Shown here one piece after another: positions 8,105 through 15,535 of a stretch of DNA of 64,000 nt; the stretch's first letter is position 1, and every line of letters begins with the position of its first letter. A program made the position numbers and the translations under genes. Source of the DNA: Psychrobacillus glaciei (GTDB lineage Bacteria > Bacillota > Bacilli > Bacillales_A > Planococcaceae); assembly GCF_008973485.1 (NCBI RefSeq), contig NZ_CP031223.1:744001-808000 (forward strand). Reading direction: 5' to 3'. The notes below the pieces were generated by a model. That model was given only the letters and a program-made list of their open reading frames with translations. It searched no databases and was not told where the DNA came from.

Positions 8105-9267
8105 GCACTTTATTCCCAAATTACGCACGCCGTCCGGTCCATTTAGTGGAAGGAAAAGGCACAATCGTAACGGATAACAATGGAAAAGAGTATCTCGATT
8201 TCACAAGTGGAATCGCCGTACTCAGCCTTGGCCATGCACATCCAGCGATAGTAGAAGCAATCCAGCGCCAAAGCGAAAAACTTTGGCACACATCAAATCT
8301 ATTCGAAAGTCCAGAACAAGAAAAACTTGCTTCATCCCTAATAAAAGAGACGCATTTTGCTCACGCATTTTTCTGCAATAGTGGAGCAGAAGCGAATGAA
8401 GCAGCCATAAAGCTCGCACGCAAACATACCGGCAAGCATGTTATCATCACATTTGAAAACTCATTTCACGGTCGCACATTTGGAGCCATGTCCGCAACAG
8501 GCCAAGAAAAAGTACGCAACGGATTCGGCCCGCTTCTCGAAACCTTCCGAACTGTTCCATTCAATGATATCGAAAAATTAGGGGCAGCAATCGACGAGAG
8601 TGTAGGGGCAATCATGCTCGAAATTATCCAAGGAGAGGGAGGGGTCAACCAAATAACACCAGCATTCACACGAGCTATTGCTGATATATGCAAATCAAAA
8701 GGAATCCTACTAATCGTCGACGAAGTCCAAACAGGCATCGGCCGCACTGGAACCCGCTACGCATTCGAGCAAACCGTACTCCAACCAGACATCATAACGC
8801 TCGCAAAAGGACTTGGCGGTGGCTTTCCCATCGGCGCAATGCTTGGCACAAGTGAACTACATGACACATTCGGCCCAGGAACACACGGCACAACATTCGG
8901 CGGAAACCCACTAGCAGTCGCCGTCGCACAAGCAGTTCTAGATAATATATTCACTAACGAATTTTTATTCGCAATCAATGAAAAATCGTCTTACTTTATG
9001 GATAAACTAAAAGAAGCATTACCAGCATACAAAATCGTAGGATCCGGCTTAATACTCGGCATTATCTGTCCAGACGAAGTCGCTCCATACATAACTCAAG
9101 CCGAACAAGCCGGCCTACTACTAGTCGCCGCAGGACCAAACGTCATCCGTCTCCTGCCGCCACTAACCGTCACAACCCAAGAAATCAACCAAGCCATCAA
9201 CATTATTGCAAGTATATTAAGGGTGCCGAGTATGTTACAGGTGCCAGGCACCCGTAACATTATATAG
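8101..9267 (+). CDS. argD: Acetylornithine aminotransferase
   Basis: A PLP-dependent class-III aminotransferase that converts N-acetylglutamate semialdehyde to N-acetylornithine. The 388-residue protein starts at ATG 8101 behind CAGGAGGT; a longer frame from 8017 overlaps argB and is not used. It has NSGAEANEAAIKLAR, the PLP aspartate motif LIVDEVQTGIGRTG and the PLP-lysine motif LAKGLGGGFPIGA. Oddity: the last ~15 residues (after INIIASIL) are encoded by a GGTGCC-type palindromic repeat that runs into and past the stop codon, so the natural C-terminus was replaced or extended. It is the last gene of the operon; argF and carAB are not in the window. Confidence 0.94.
   Translation: MSTLFPNYARRPVHLVEGKGTIVTDNNGKEYLDFTSGIAVLSLGHAHPAIVEAIQRQSEKLWHTSNLFESPEQEKLASSLIKETHFAHAFFCNSGAEANEAAIKLARKHTGKHVIITFENSFHGRTFGAMSATGQEKVRNGFGPLLETFRTVPFNDIEKLGAAIDESVGAIMLEIIQGEGGVNQITPAFTRAIADICKSKGILLIVDEVQTGIGRTGTRYAFEQTVLQPDIITLAKGLGGGFPIGAMLGTSELHDTFGPGTHGTTFGGNPLAVAVAQAVLDNIFTNEFLFAINEKSSYFMDKLKEALPAYKIVGSGLILGIICPDEVAPYITQAEQAGLLLVAAGPNVIRLLPPLTVTTQEINQAINIIASILRVPSMLQVPGTRNII
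9231..9260. repeat. GGTGCC-core palindrome inside the 3' end of argD
   Basis: Arms of 14 bases with one mismatch around a central A (9246), core GGTGCCAGGCACC. A half copy (GGGTGCCGAGTATG) precedes it at 9221. The element is translated as the end of ArgD. Confidence 0.8.
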
Positions 9268-9317
9268 AAGAAACCCACTTGAATTAAAGCGCTCAGCGAA
9301 CCGCTATTCAAAACCCA

Positions 9318-9346
9318 GGACCCACCTTCAAGGCGGGTCCTTTATT
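9318..9346 (+). terminator. Terminator of argCJBD
   Basis: Stem GGACCCACC / GGCGGGTCC with one A-C mismatch and a TTCAA loop, followed by TTTATTT. Confidence 0.8.
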
Positions 9347-9347
9347 T

Positions 9348-9364
9348 CAGGTGCCAGGCACCTG
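9348..9364. repeat. Short GGTGCC-core palindrome
   Basis: A perfect 17-base palindrome around a central A, adjoining the argD terminator tail. It is a second copy within 120 bases of the one in argD, followed by a loosely repeated GTAATATT. Confidence 0.7.
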
Positions 9365-9563
9365 TAATATTCCCGTAATATTTCATCCGAAAAAAGGCTG
9401 TTCAAGTCCAGCTTCCCCCTCGAACACTACAAACTAACCATCAAATAAGACTAAATACCTAACACCCCCGAAAAATCTCATTGCATTCACTCCGAATTAT
9501 GGTACAATTTAGAAAAATTCAAACTTAATCGCTTCTCAACAATCGATGAAAAGGGGTAAGCAC

Positions 9564-10019
9564 TTGTTAACTTGGCACAAAGAAATTATCATTCCAACAG
9601 CAATTGACCGAGTATGGAATCTCTTTGAATTGGATCAAATTCAAAGAATTATGCCAAACGTCGTCAAGCATAAACCGTTAGAAATAAAAGAAGAAGTTAT
9701 CGGTTCAACATACGAACAAACCTATCGAGAAGGCAAAAGAACCGAAACGTATATCGTGACGGATATCGAATATGAAAATACCAAACAAAAGAAACATAAA
9801 AAAGTAGAGTTTGCATTAGCAAAAGCGTTTAAAATCCAAACAGCATTTACCCTCATCAAACTAGATGATAAATCCACGAAATTTATTTATACTGGCCAGA
9901 ATGAAGGATTAAATCTGATGGGAAAAACGTTCATCAAACTAGGTTCAAAGAAGAGAAACGATAAAGTAGTAGACGCGTTTGTCGAATTGGTTCGTTCAGA
10001 AGCACTTAAAGATTCATAA
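9564..10019 (+). CDS. SRPBCC-fold (START/Bet v1-like) protein
   Basis: A 151-residue cytoplasmic protein of the SRPBCC superfamily, whose members bind hydrophobic ligands in a helix-grip cavity. The diagnostic start is the N-terminal 'HKEIIIPTAIDRVWNLF' followed by alternating beta strands (TYEQTYREGKRTETYIVTDIEY, TKFIYTGQNEG) and a long C-terminal helix. No ligand can be inferred. I chose TTG 9564, eight bases after AAGGGG; the ATG at 9546 has no ribosome site. It is followed 15 bases later by a small membrane protein, so the two form a likely operon. Confidence 0.7.
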   Translation: MLTWHKEIIIPTAIDRVWNLFELDQIQRIMPNVVKHKPLEIKEEVIGSTYEQTYREGKRTETYIVTDIEYENTKQKKHKKVEFALAKAFKIQTAFTLIKLDDKSTKFIYTGQNEGLNLMGKTFIKLGSKKRNDKVVDAFVELVRSEALKDS

Positions 10020-10034
10020 TTTAGGAGGATTTAC

Positions 10035-10415
10035 ATGACGATTGACTGGGGTAACTTGAATTACGTAGCTATAATTATAGGTGGATTCTTATACATGATT
10101 TACGGTACAATCTATTATTCAATCTTATTATCAAATAAAAAAGGACAACAAACGAAAGGGCCGATAAAATACATTTATTCGGTCATCATTGCATTCATCA
10201 GTTCATTTCTTGTAGCCATTCTAATCAATACAACGGGAGCAGAAACCCTTCTTCAAGGTGCACTAATCGGCTTCATCATCGGAATTATCATTAAAATGGT
10301 CTATGTAAAAAATGCATTGTTTGGTCTCATCTCTATGAAATCAACAATAATCGCGATTTGCGATCACGTCATCATCTTTACTTTACTCGGCGCTCTTCAC
10401 GGCTGGTTATCTTAA
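10035..10415 (+). CDS. DUF1761-like four-helix membrane protein
   Basis: A 126-residue integral membrane protein with four predicted helices (about 9-30, 45-66, 70-90, 100-124). The layout and the N-terminal 'NLNYVAIIIGGFLYMIYGTIYYS' resemble the DUF1761 family, of unknown function. TAGGAGG precedes the ATG. It follows the SRPBCC gene closely and ends at a strong bidirectional hairpin. Confidence 0.65.
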   Translation: MTIDWGNLNYVAIIIGGFLYMIYGTIYYSILLSNKKGQQTKGPIKYIYSVIIAFISSFLVAILINTTGAETLLQGALIGFIIGIIIKMVYVKNALFGLISMKSTIIAICDHVIIFTLLGALHGWLS

Positions 10416-10422
10416 CAAATCA

Positions 10423-10456
10423 AAAAGCCCTTTGAGTCTATCAAAGGGCCATTTTT
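10423..10456. terminator. Bidirectional terminator between convergent genes
   Basis: A perfect 9-bp stem GCCCTTTGA / TCAAAGGGC (10427-10435, 10441-10449) has A residues on its left and T residues on its right. It can therefore end both the DUF1761 gene and the XRE-cupin gene on the other strand. Confidence 0.85.
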
Positions 10457-10510
10457 ATGCAAATAAAATTACTACCAAAATCCAAAATTTAAGAACCACC
10501 CAACAAACCC

Positions 10511-11065
10511 CTAAAAGCTATGCGTCATCGCCCAAATCGCCACAGCGTCCACTTTACCAGTATTCATAAACCGGTGTGGCAGCGAGCTATCAAAGTAAAT
10601 ACTATCGCCTTCATAAATCATATGCGTCTCACCCTCGACCTCAATACGTATGCTACCACACAGCATAATCCCGCATTCCTCACCCGAATGATACATAAAC
10701 GGTGTATCTAATTCCTCACCGGGCTCGACGACCATCTTGAAAAAGCTCATTTGCTTCCCTGTGCCAGGAGATAACAATTGATAACTTACATTCGGCCGAA
10801 CACGTTTAATCAGTTTCTCCTCGCCAGACCGGCAAATCGTCACAGCATTTGATTCTTCTGGTTCAAAAAAGGAAAACACTGGAACCTTCAAACTATGACT
10901 TAACTTCCAAAGGGTTTCCAACGAAGGGGACACTTGACCTCGCTCTATTTGTGAAATCATACTTTGGCTGACTCCGGTAAGTTTAGCAAGCTCATCTGAT
11001 GTTAAGCCTTGTAGCCTACGTAAATATCTGACTCGCTTGCCGACTTCTTCTTTAGGAAATTCCAT
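10511..11065 (-). CDS. XRE-cupin transcriptional regulator
   Basis: A 184-residue DNA-binding regulator with an N-terminal helix-turn-helix (residues 7-62: VGKRVRYLRRLQGLTSDELA, then GVSQSMISQIERGQVSPSL) and a C-terminal cupin barrel (about 105-175: HSGEECGIMLCGSIRIEVEG, SLPHRFMNTG) that probably senses a small ligand. Members often control amino-acid or polyamine genes. I took the start at MEFPKEE (11065), behind AAAGGGGTG; the longer frame adds a hydrophobic stretch without a ribosome site. It is divergent from the amino-acid ABC transporter across an AT-rich 258-base spacer, which makes that operon its likely target (inference). Confidence 0.85.
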   Translation of the reverse strand: MEFPKEEVGKRVRYLRRLQGLTSDELAKLTGVSQSMISQIERGQVSPSLETLWKLSHSLKVPVFSFFEPEESNAVTICRSGEEKLIKRVRPNVSYQLLSPGTGKQMSFFKMVVEPGEELDTPFMYHSGEECGIMLCGSIRIEVEGETHMIYEGDSIYFDSSLPHRFMNTGKVDAVAIWAMTHSF

Positions 11066-11323
11066 AAAAAACACCCCTTTGAATAAAAATACAATTAGCA
11101 GAATAATTAAACACATTATAATTACTTACTAAGTAATAATATAATCAAATTTAATCAATGTCTACCAATTAATTCAATATTAATTTAAATAGAGTCAATA
11201 ATAAAAATATTATGTACAATTATTTTTTATGTAGACACGTGAATAATAATAACTTATACTCTTAATAATTCAGTAGTTTCATAAAGGGGACTAAGGAAAA
11301 CAAAAAAATGGGGGTAAATGTTC

Positions 11324-12148
11324 ATGAAATTGAGAAAATGGTTAGCAGCACTATTAATGATTACCGTTTTAATGGTTGCAGGATGTAGCAATGATTCTGG
11401 GGGCGTATCAACAGAAAACTCGACATTACAAAAAGTATTAAAAAATAAAAAATTGGTTATTGGGATGTCTTCTGGGTATTTCCCGTTTGATATGAAAGAT
11501 CCAAAAGGCGACTTCGTTGGGTATGATGTAGATTTCGCAAACGCACTAGGGAAAGCACTAGGAGTAAAAGTAGAATATAAACAATTTACATTTGATGGTT
11601 TAATTCCTGCACTTCAAACAGGAGAAATTGATATGATTTTCGCTGGTATGACAATTCGTGGAGATCGTGCATTAGCAGTAAGTTTTGCAAACCCTTACTT
11701 TAAAACAGGTCAAGCAGTAATGTTGCCTTCGTCTGATAAGAAAACAAAAACATGGCAAGAACTTGATGTAAAAGGGAACAAAATTGCGGTAGGTATCGGA
11801 ACAACTGGTGCCTTACTTGCGAAAGATGTATTCAAAAACGCAGAAGTTCTAGATTTTGAAGATTTCCCAGCTGCAGCAGCGGCTCTAGGTCTAGGTAAAG
11901 CAAATGCAGTTGTATATGACGAGCCTGCAATCGCAGTTTGGAACCTTAAAAATGCTGGCCAAGTTCAAGAGTTAGAAGGATTAATTTCTTCTGAAAACCT
12001 TGGTATCGCTGTGAAGAAAAATGATTTCGAAACAGTACAATGGATTAACTCATTCCTAAACAGCTATATTGAAAGTCCATCGGAATTAGCTTCTCGTCAC
12101 AAATGGTTTGAAACTTCTGATTGGTTAAGTGAAGTAGTAGAAGAATAG
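11324..12148 (+). CDS. Amino-acid ABC transporter, substrate-binding lipoprotein
   Basis: An extracytoplasmic solute-binding protein (SBP family 3) for polar amino acids. Residues 1-20 are a lipoprotein signal with lipobox VAGC, then the family opening KKLVIGMSSGYFPFDM, DFVGYDVDFANALGKALG and the GEIDMIFAGMTIRGDRA loop. ATG 11324 is nine bases after the GGGGGT ribosome site; the ATG at 11318 is too close. It is first of a three-gene operon with permease and ATPase. The particular amino acid is not clear; glutamine/arginine/histidine-type relatives exist. Confidence 0.92.
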   Translation: MKLRKWLAALLMITVLMVAGCSNDSGGVSTENSTLQKVLKNKKLVIGMSSGYFPFDMKDPKGDFVGYDVDFANALGKALGVKVEYKQFTFDGLIPALQTGEIDMIFAGMTIRGDRALAVSFANPYFKTGQAVMLPSSDKKTKTWQELDVKGNKIAVGIGTTGALLAKDVFKNAEVLDFEDFPAAAAALGLGKANAVVYDEPAIAVWNLKNAGQVQELEGLISSENLGIAVKKNDFETVQWINSFLNSYIESPSELASRHKWFETSDWLSEVVEE

Positions 12149-12178
12149 GCACTCTGACAACTTAGAGGGGGATTAAAT

Positions 12179-12835
12179 ATGACTTATGACTGGAGTGTAA
12201 TCCCGCGTAATATGGACGTCTTTATCTATGGGGCGCTTAAAACACTGGAAATTTCGGCGTTAGCAATTCTTATTGCGATTCCAATAGGTATTATCTTTGG
12301 CTTGGGACGTATCTCGAAAAATAAATTTTTTAAATTAATATCTTCTGTTTATGTAGAAATTATTCGCGGCGTGCCGCTGCTTGTACTACTTCTTTGGATA
12401 TTCTTTGTACTAGGACAATTCTTCAGCCTAGGTTCTTTCTGGGGGGCTATAGTAGGACTTGCGATATTTGCAGGTGCATTTATAGCTGAAATCGTACGTA
12501 CTGGAATTCAAGCGGTACCGAGAGGACAAATGGAAGCGGCACGATCACTTGGAATGTCCCATGGAAAAGCGATGACACATATTATATTGCCGCAAGCATT
12601 TAGACGCGTATTGCCGCCACTTGCATCCCAATTTATTATGTTAATTAAAGATTCATCGCTCATATCCGTAATAGCGGCTGGAGAATTAACGCTAGCTGCA
12701 AAAAACTTAGTGGCAACATCATTCCGTTCAATCGAAGTATGGACATTTGTTGCGCTAATCTATTTCCTCATGACATTCAGCTTATCGCTAATCATTCGAT
12801 ACTTCGAAAAACGATTACTGAAGAGTGAAGCATAA
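12179..12835 (+). CDS. Polar amino-acid ABC transporter permease (HisMQ type)
   Basis: A 218-residue inner-membrane permease of the His/Glu/Gln/Arg family. It opens with a hydrophobic segment (IYGALKTLEISALAILIAIPIG) and carries the EVIRGVPLLVLL-type motif (EIIRGVPLLVLLLW) and the ATPase-contact EAA loop 'EAARSLGMSHGKAMTHIILPQAF'. GAGGGGG precedes the ATG. It probably works as a homodimer since only one permease gene is present. Confidence 0.93.
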   Translation: MTYDWSVIPRNMDVFIYGALKTLEISALAILIAIPIGIIFGLGRISKNKFFKLISSVYVEIIRGVPLLVLLLWIFFVLGQFFSLGSFWGAIVGLAIFAGAFIAEIVRTGIQAVPRGQMEAARSLGMSHGKAMTHIILPQAFRRVLPPLASQFIMLIKDSSLISVIAAGELTLAAKNLVATSFRSIEVWTFVALIYFLMTFSLSLIIRYFEKRLLKSEA

Positions 12836-12856
12836 CGTTAAGGAGGGTGTACCCAA

Positions 12857-13585
12857 ATGATATCTATTAAAAATGTCAATAAAAGCTTCGGCGACCACCA
12901 CGTCCTAACCGACGTTTCGCTCGAAATACCAAAATCGAATGTTGTCGCATTAATTGGACCAAGTGGAGCAGGGAAATCCACACTCATTCGGACAATCAAT
13001 GCATTAGAACCAATCGACAACGGAGAAATCACAGTCGATGGAATATCCATCCATGACAAAAAAACGGACATCAACGTAGCACGTACAAATATCGGTTTCG
13101 TATTCCAAAGTTTCAACCTATTTCCGTTCTTAACGGCACTAGAAAATGTCACAATGGCACCAATGAAAGTAAAAGGACTAAGCAAAGAAGCAGCTGAAAA
13201 AAGAGGGAAAGAACTACTCGTTTCCCTTGGATTAGGTGACAAATTCGATGCCTACCCTAGCCGACTTTCTGGTGGTCAGCAACAACGTGTAGCTATAGCG
13301 CGTGCACTAGCAATGGATCCAACCGTCATGCTATTTGACGAACCGACATCCGCACTCGACCCAGAAATGGTAACCGAAGTGCTCGATGCCATTCGAAAAC
13401 TAGCAAAAGACGGCATGACCATGGTCGTCGTAACACACGAAATGGGCTTCGCCAAAGAAATATGCGACGAAATCGTATTCATGGCAGAAGGCAAAATAGT
13501 CGAACGCGCAGCGCCATCGAAATTCTTCACAAACCCAGACACACAACGCGCCCAAGACTTCCTATCCAAAGTCCTAAACCACTAG
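12857..13585 (+). CDS. Polar amino-acid ABC transporter ATPase (GlnQ type)
   Basis: A 242-residue ATPase powering the transporter encoded just upstream. Walker [10 protein letters not shown] (residues 34-42), Q-loop FQSFNLFP, signature [15 protein letters not shown], Walker [15 protein letters not shown] and the switch His in VVTHEM are all intact. AGGAGGGTG lies before the ATG. The last codons form the left arm of the terminator. Confidence 0.95.
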   Translation: MISIKNVNKSFGDHHVLTDVSLEIPKSNVVALIGPSGAGKSTLIRTINALEPIDNGEITVDGISIHDKKTDINVARTNIGFVFQSFNLFPFLTALENVTMAPMKVKGLSKEAAEKRGKELLVSLGLGDKFDAYPSRLSGGQQQRVAIARALAMDPTVMLFDEPTSALDPEMVTEVLDAIRKLAKDGMTMVVVTHEMGFAKEICDEIVFMAEGKIVERAAPSKFFTNPDTQRAQDFLSKVLNH

Positions 13586-13607
13586 AGAAATCTAGTGGTT
13601 TTTCTTA
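13576..13607 (+). terminator. Terminator of the amino-acid transporter operon
   Basis: A perfect 11-bp stem AAACCACTAGA / TCTAGTGGTTT with a GAAA loop, then TTCTT; the stop codon lies in the stem. Confidence 0.85.
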
Positions 13608-13675
13608 TGTCCACTATCTTTTCCCCACTTTCTCCGCTCGCTTTCATCTCTCGCTTTCTACGATGTTGCGGGAAT

Positions 13676-13700
13676 GTTACTGGTGCCTAGAATCAGTAAC
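13676..13700. repeat. Degenerate GGTGCC-type palindrome
   Basis: Outer arms GTTACTG / CAGTAAC remain paired, but the core reads GGTGCCTAGAAT and has lost its symmetry. A decayed copy of the 4913/47913 family. Confidence 0.6.
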
Positions 13701-13724
13701 GCAAATGTAATATTTCTTTTCAAA

Positions 13725-13763
13725 CAAAAAAACACGCCTTACAATCGAGGCGTAATTTTTTTG
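13725..13763. terminator. Bidirectional terminator-like hairpin
   Basis: Stem ACGCCT / AGGCGT with A7 on the left and T7 on the right. It would serve the reverse-strand Rpn remnant, whose 3' end is at 13805. Confidence 0.7.
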
Positions 13764-13804
13764 TTGCTATTATATTAGAAGTAATATTGGCGAATTAAGG
13801 AATA

Positions 13805-14236
13805 TTAACTCATAAAATTAATAAGGCCCTCAATCTGCTCGATAGGTATAACTGTTAATTGACTAATAGTTTCTAGAAATGCTCCATTTTTGCTCATATT
13901 CATAATGACCTTAGAAATTCCATTTTCAATTCCTTTTTCAATACCTTCTTCTAGAATATCTAACATAGATAGTTTGTCTTCTTCATACTCCCGACCCATC
14001 TCGGTATTCTCAAATTTAATATCCTTGATCCCATCAGCACCTGTCCGCTTCAAAATAGAATTGAGAAAAACAATGGTAATTTCCTTATTCTTTTCACTTC
14101 CAAACAACTGCTTAAAGGCATAATCCACCTTCAAATCAAGCAAACCATTTAGTAAAACTGGTTTAAAACCCTTTGGATGCACTTTTCTTGCACAGTACTG
14201 TTCTTCATCCTCTTTTACTGAATAAACAAGCTTCAC
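13805..14236 (-). pseudogene. Internally deleted Rpn/PD-(D/E)XK nuclease-family protein
   Basis: The 143-residue frame joins the N-terminal part of a Rpn family (recombination-promoting nuclease/putative transposase) protein (LLDLKVDYAFKQLFGSEKNKEI, then FLNSILKRTG and the KLSMLDI strand) directly to the C-terminal helical part (LEEGIEKGIENG, LTVIPIEQIEGLINFM). Normal members are about 280-300 residues. The missing middle holds the catalytic PD-(D/E)XK acidic residues and the IEIQ motif, so it should be inactive. The frame is kept, so a short product could still be made. Its 30-residue leader looks unusual. No clear ribosome site precedes the ATG. It borders a decayed region. Confidence 0.65.
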
Positions 14237-14286
14237 ACCGTCCTTTTAACCATTTATAGAACATGTATTCTTATCAGTCGATTTTA

Positions 14287-14397
14287 TTACCGAGTTAAAC
14301 TCAGCTGTTCGGACATTATCAAAACAATACCGACAAATCCAATCAATGCAAAAGGCGTATAATGGCCCAGTACAAAGCTAAATGTACCCAGTGTACC
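14287..14397 (-). pseudogene. C-terminal scrap of a membrane protein
   Basis: On the reverse strand 36 codons read GTLGTFSFVLGHYTPFALIG followed by VGIVLIMSEQ and a short polar end, then stop. It has the look of the last helix of a transporter (MFS- or DMT-like), with no start or upstream frame. The parent family is uncertain. Confidence 0.35.
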
Positions 14398-15022
14398 GAG
14401 TCATAATTTCTGAAGTATCGATTCGAATGATTGTTGAATTATTAGGAGATCGAATTTACACAGAATATAAGCAATTCCAAATTGCTTTATTGGGAATAGA
14501 GGCAATACTAACGCATGAGGCAATTCACTACATAAACCCAAGCGACTACCACATACTATAAAATACTTCTATATAATATAGAAGAAACCGATAGATTATT
14601 TAACATGACAAATTAATTACACCACATACCATTGAGTAATCAAGGTTTAATAGAACAAATGGGTTTAGCGGAATAAAGAGTGGGTTAATGGAACTAAATA
14701 CAATGACTTTACTACTCTAATGGAAACAAGTTAGTGTGAGGATGCATATTTTGAATCTGAATTTTTGAATGCAAGAGATTAAATGATTTCTACAAATAAA
14801 AAAGCAGTCAAAGATAAAATTCGGGCTACACGTTCCACGAATGACTATATGATTGGACTTATTATTGCTTGAGTAGCCTAAAAGTGAAAAACGGCCAAAG
14901 GATATAAAAAAATATAGCTACAATATTTGGATAAGCGCAACGATCTCGCATTCCAATTAGTACCTCATGGCCCGCTAATTCAATAACCTTGATCCTGGGC
15001 TTTAGTAATATCTCTGTAAAAT

Positions 15023-15061
15023 AAGAAGAGAAGCATCCGAAATTCAGATGCTTCTCTTCTT
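15023..15061. repeat. Perfect 15-bp inverted repeat
   Basis: AAGAAGAGAAGCATC and its complement are separated by nine bases. There is no T-tract on either side, so it is probably a leftover terminator or palindrome rather than a working terminator. Confidence 0.6.
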
Positions 15062-15407
15062 GAGCGATAAAACGAAGGAAGTAGAAGGCTGCACATTAAT
15101 AAATGTACAAACAAGTTTACGGCGTTACACGTCTATAAGTAACCTTCTATACTGTAAATCATAACACAAAAAAAAAAAAATGCACGCATTAATTATGAGA
15201 AAAAGTAAAAAAAAAAAAGAAATAATATTTGCGCTATTCAAAAGTGGGAAATGAAGAAAAACTATAAATCTAAAATTGGTAAGAATTATTCAGAAAAAAA
15301 AGGTGGCGCAAATGGAATTATTCCTGTAATATGGAATATGTAATCGTGTCCTTGGTGCTTCCACAATATCATCCTCAAAATAAACTGGTAATCTTTAAGG
15401 ATATTAG

Positions 15408-15436
15408 TTGATTTTAGCATATGAGTTTTGTATACT
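15408..15436 (+). promoter_or_regulatory. Strong sigma-A promoter of the main S-layer gene
   Basis: TTGATT (15408-15413), a 17-base spacer and TATACT (15431-15436). It would give an untranslated leader of about 90 bases before ATG 15536, as is common for stable S-layer mRNAs. It also rules out the ORF start at 15428. Confidence 0.75.
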
Positions 15437-15535
15437 CATATATTAGTTAGGGTGACGATATTGGACGCTATCAGGCGACCGGTGTTACACACTAAAAAAA
15501 ATTGCAACACACAAGCGAAGGGAGATCACAAGTTT

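Larger units (their letters stand above)
14237..15407. other. Gene-poor, decayed stretch
   Basis: About 1.2 kb with no gene that has a start, ribosome site and useful length. It holds scraps of open frame: a hydrophobic C-terminal tail on the reverse strand (14287-14397), a 44-codon forward frame at 14427-14561, and a ~45-codon reverse frame around 14875-15005. It also holds a long hairpin (15023-15061) and two A-tracts near 15170 and 15210. It looks like the remains of two or three lost genes between the Rpn remnant and the S-layer promoter. Confidence 0.6.

Noticed and set aside
14427-14561. 44-codon forward frame as a gene
   Set aside because: No ribosome site, no recognised family, and it lies in a stretch of decayed fragments.
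15428-15535. Longer N-terminus for the S-layer gene
   Set aside because: It would start inside the promoter -10 region; ATG 15536 begins a textbook signal peptide.
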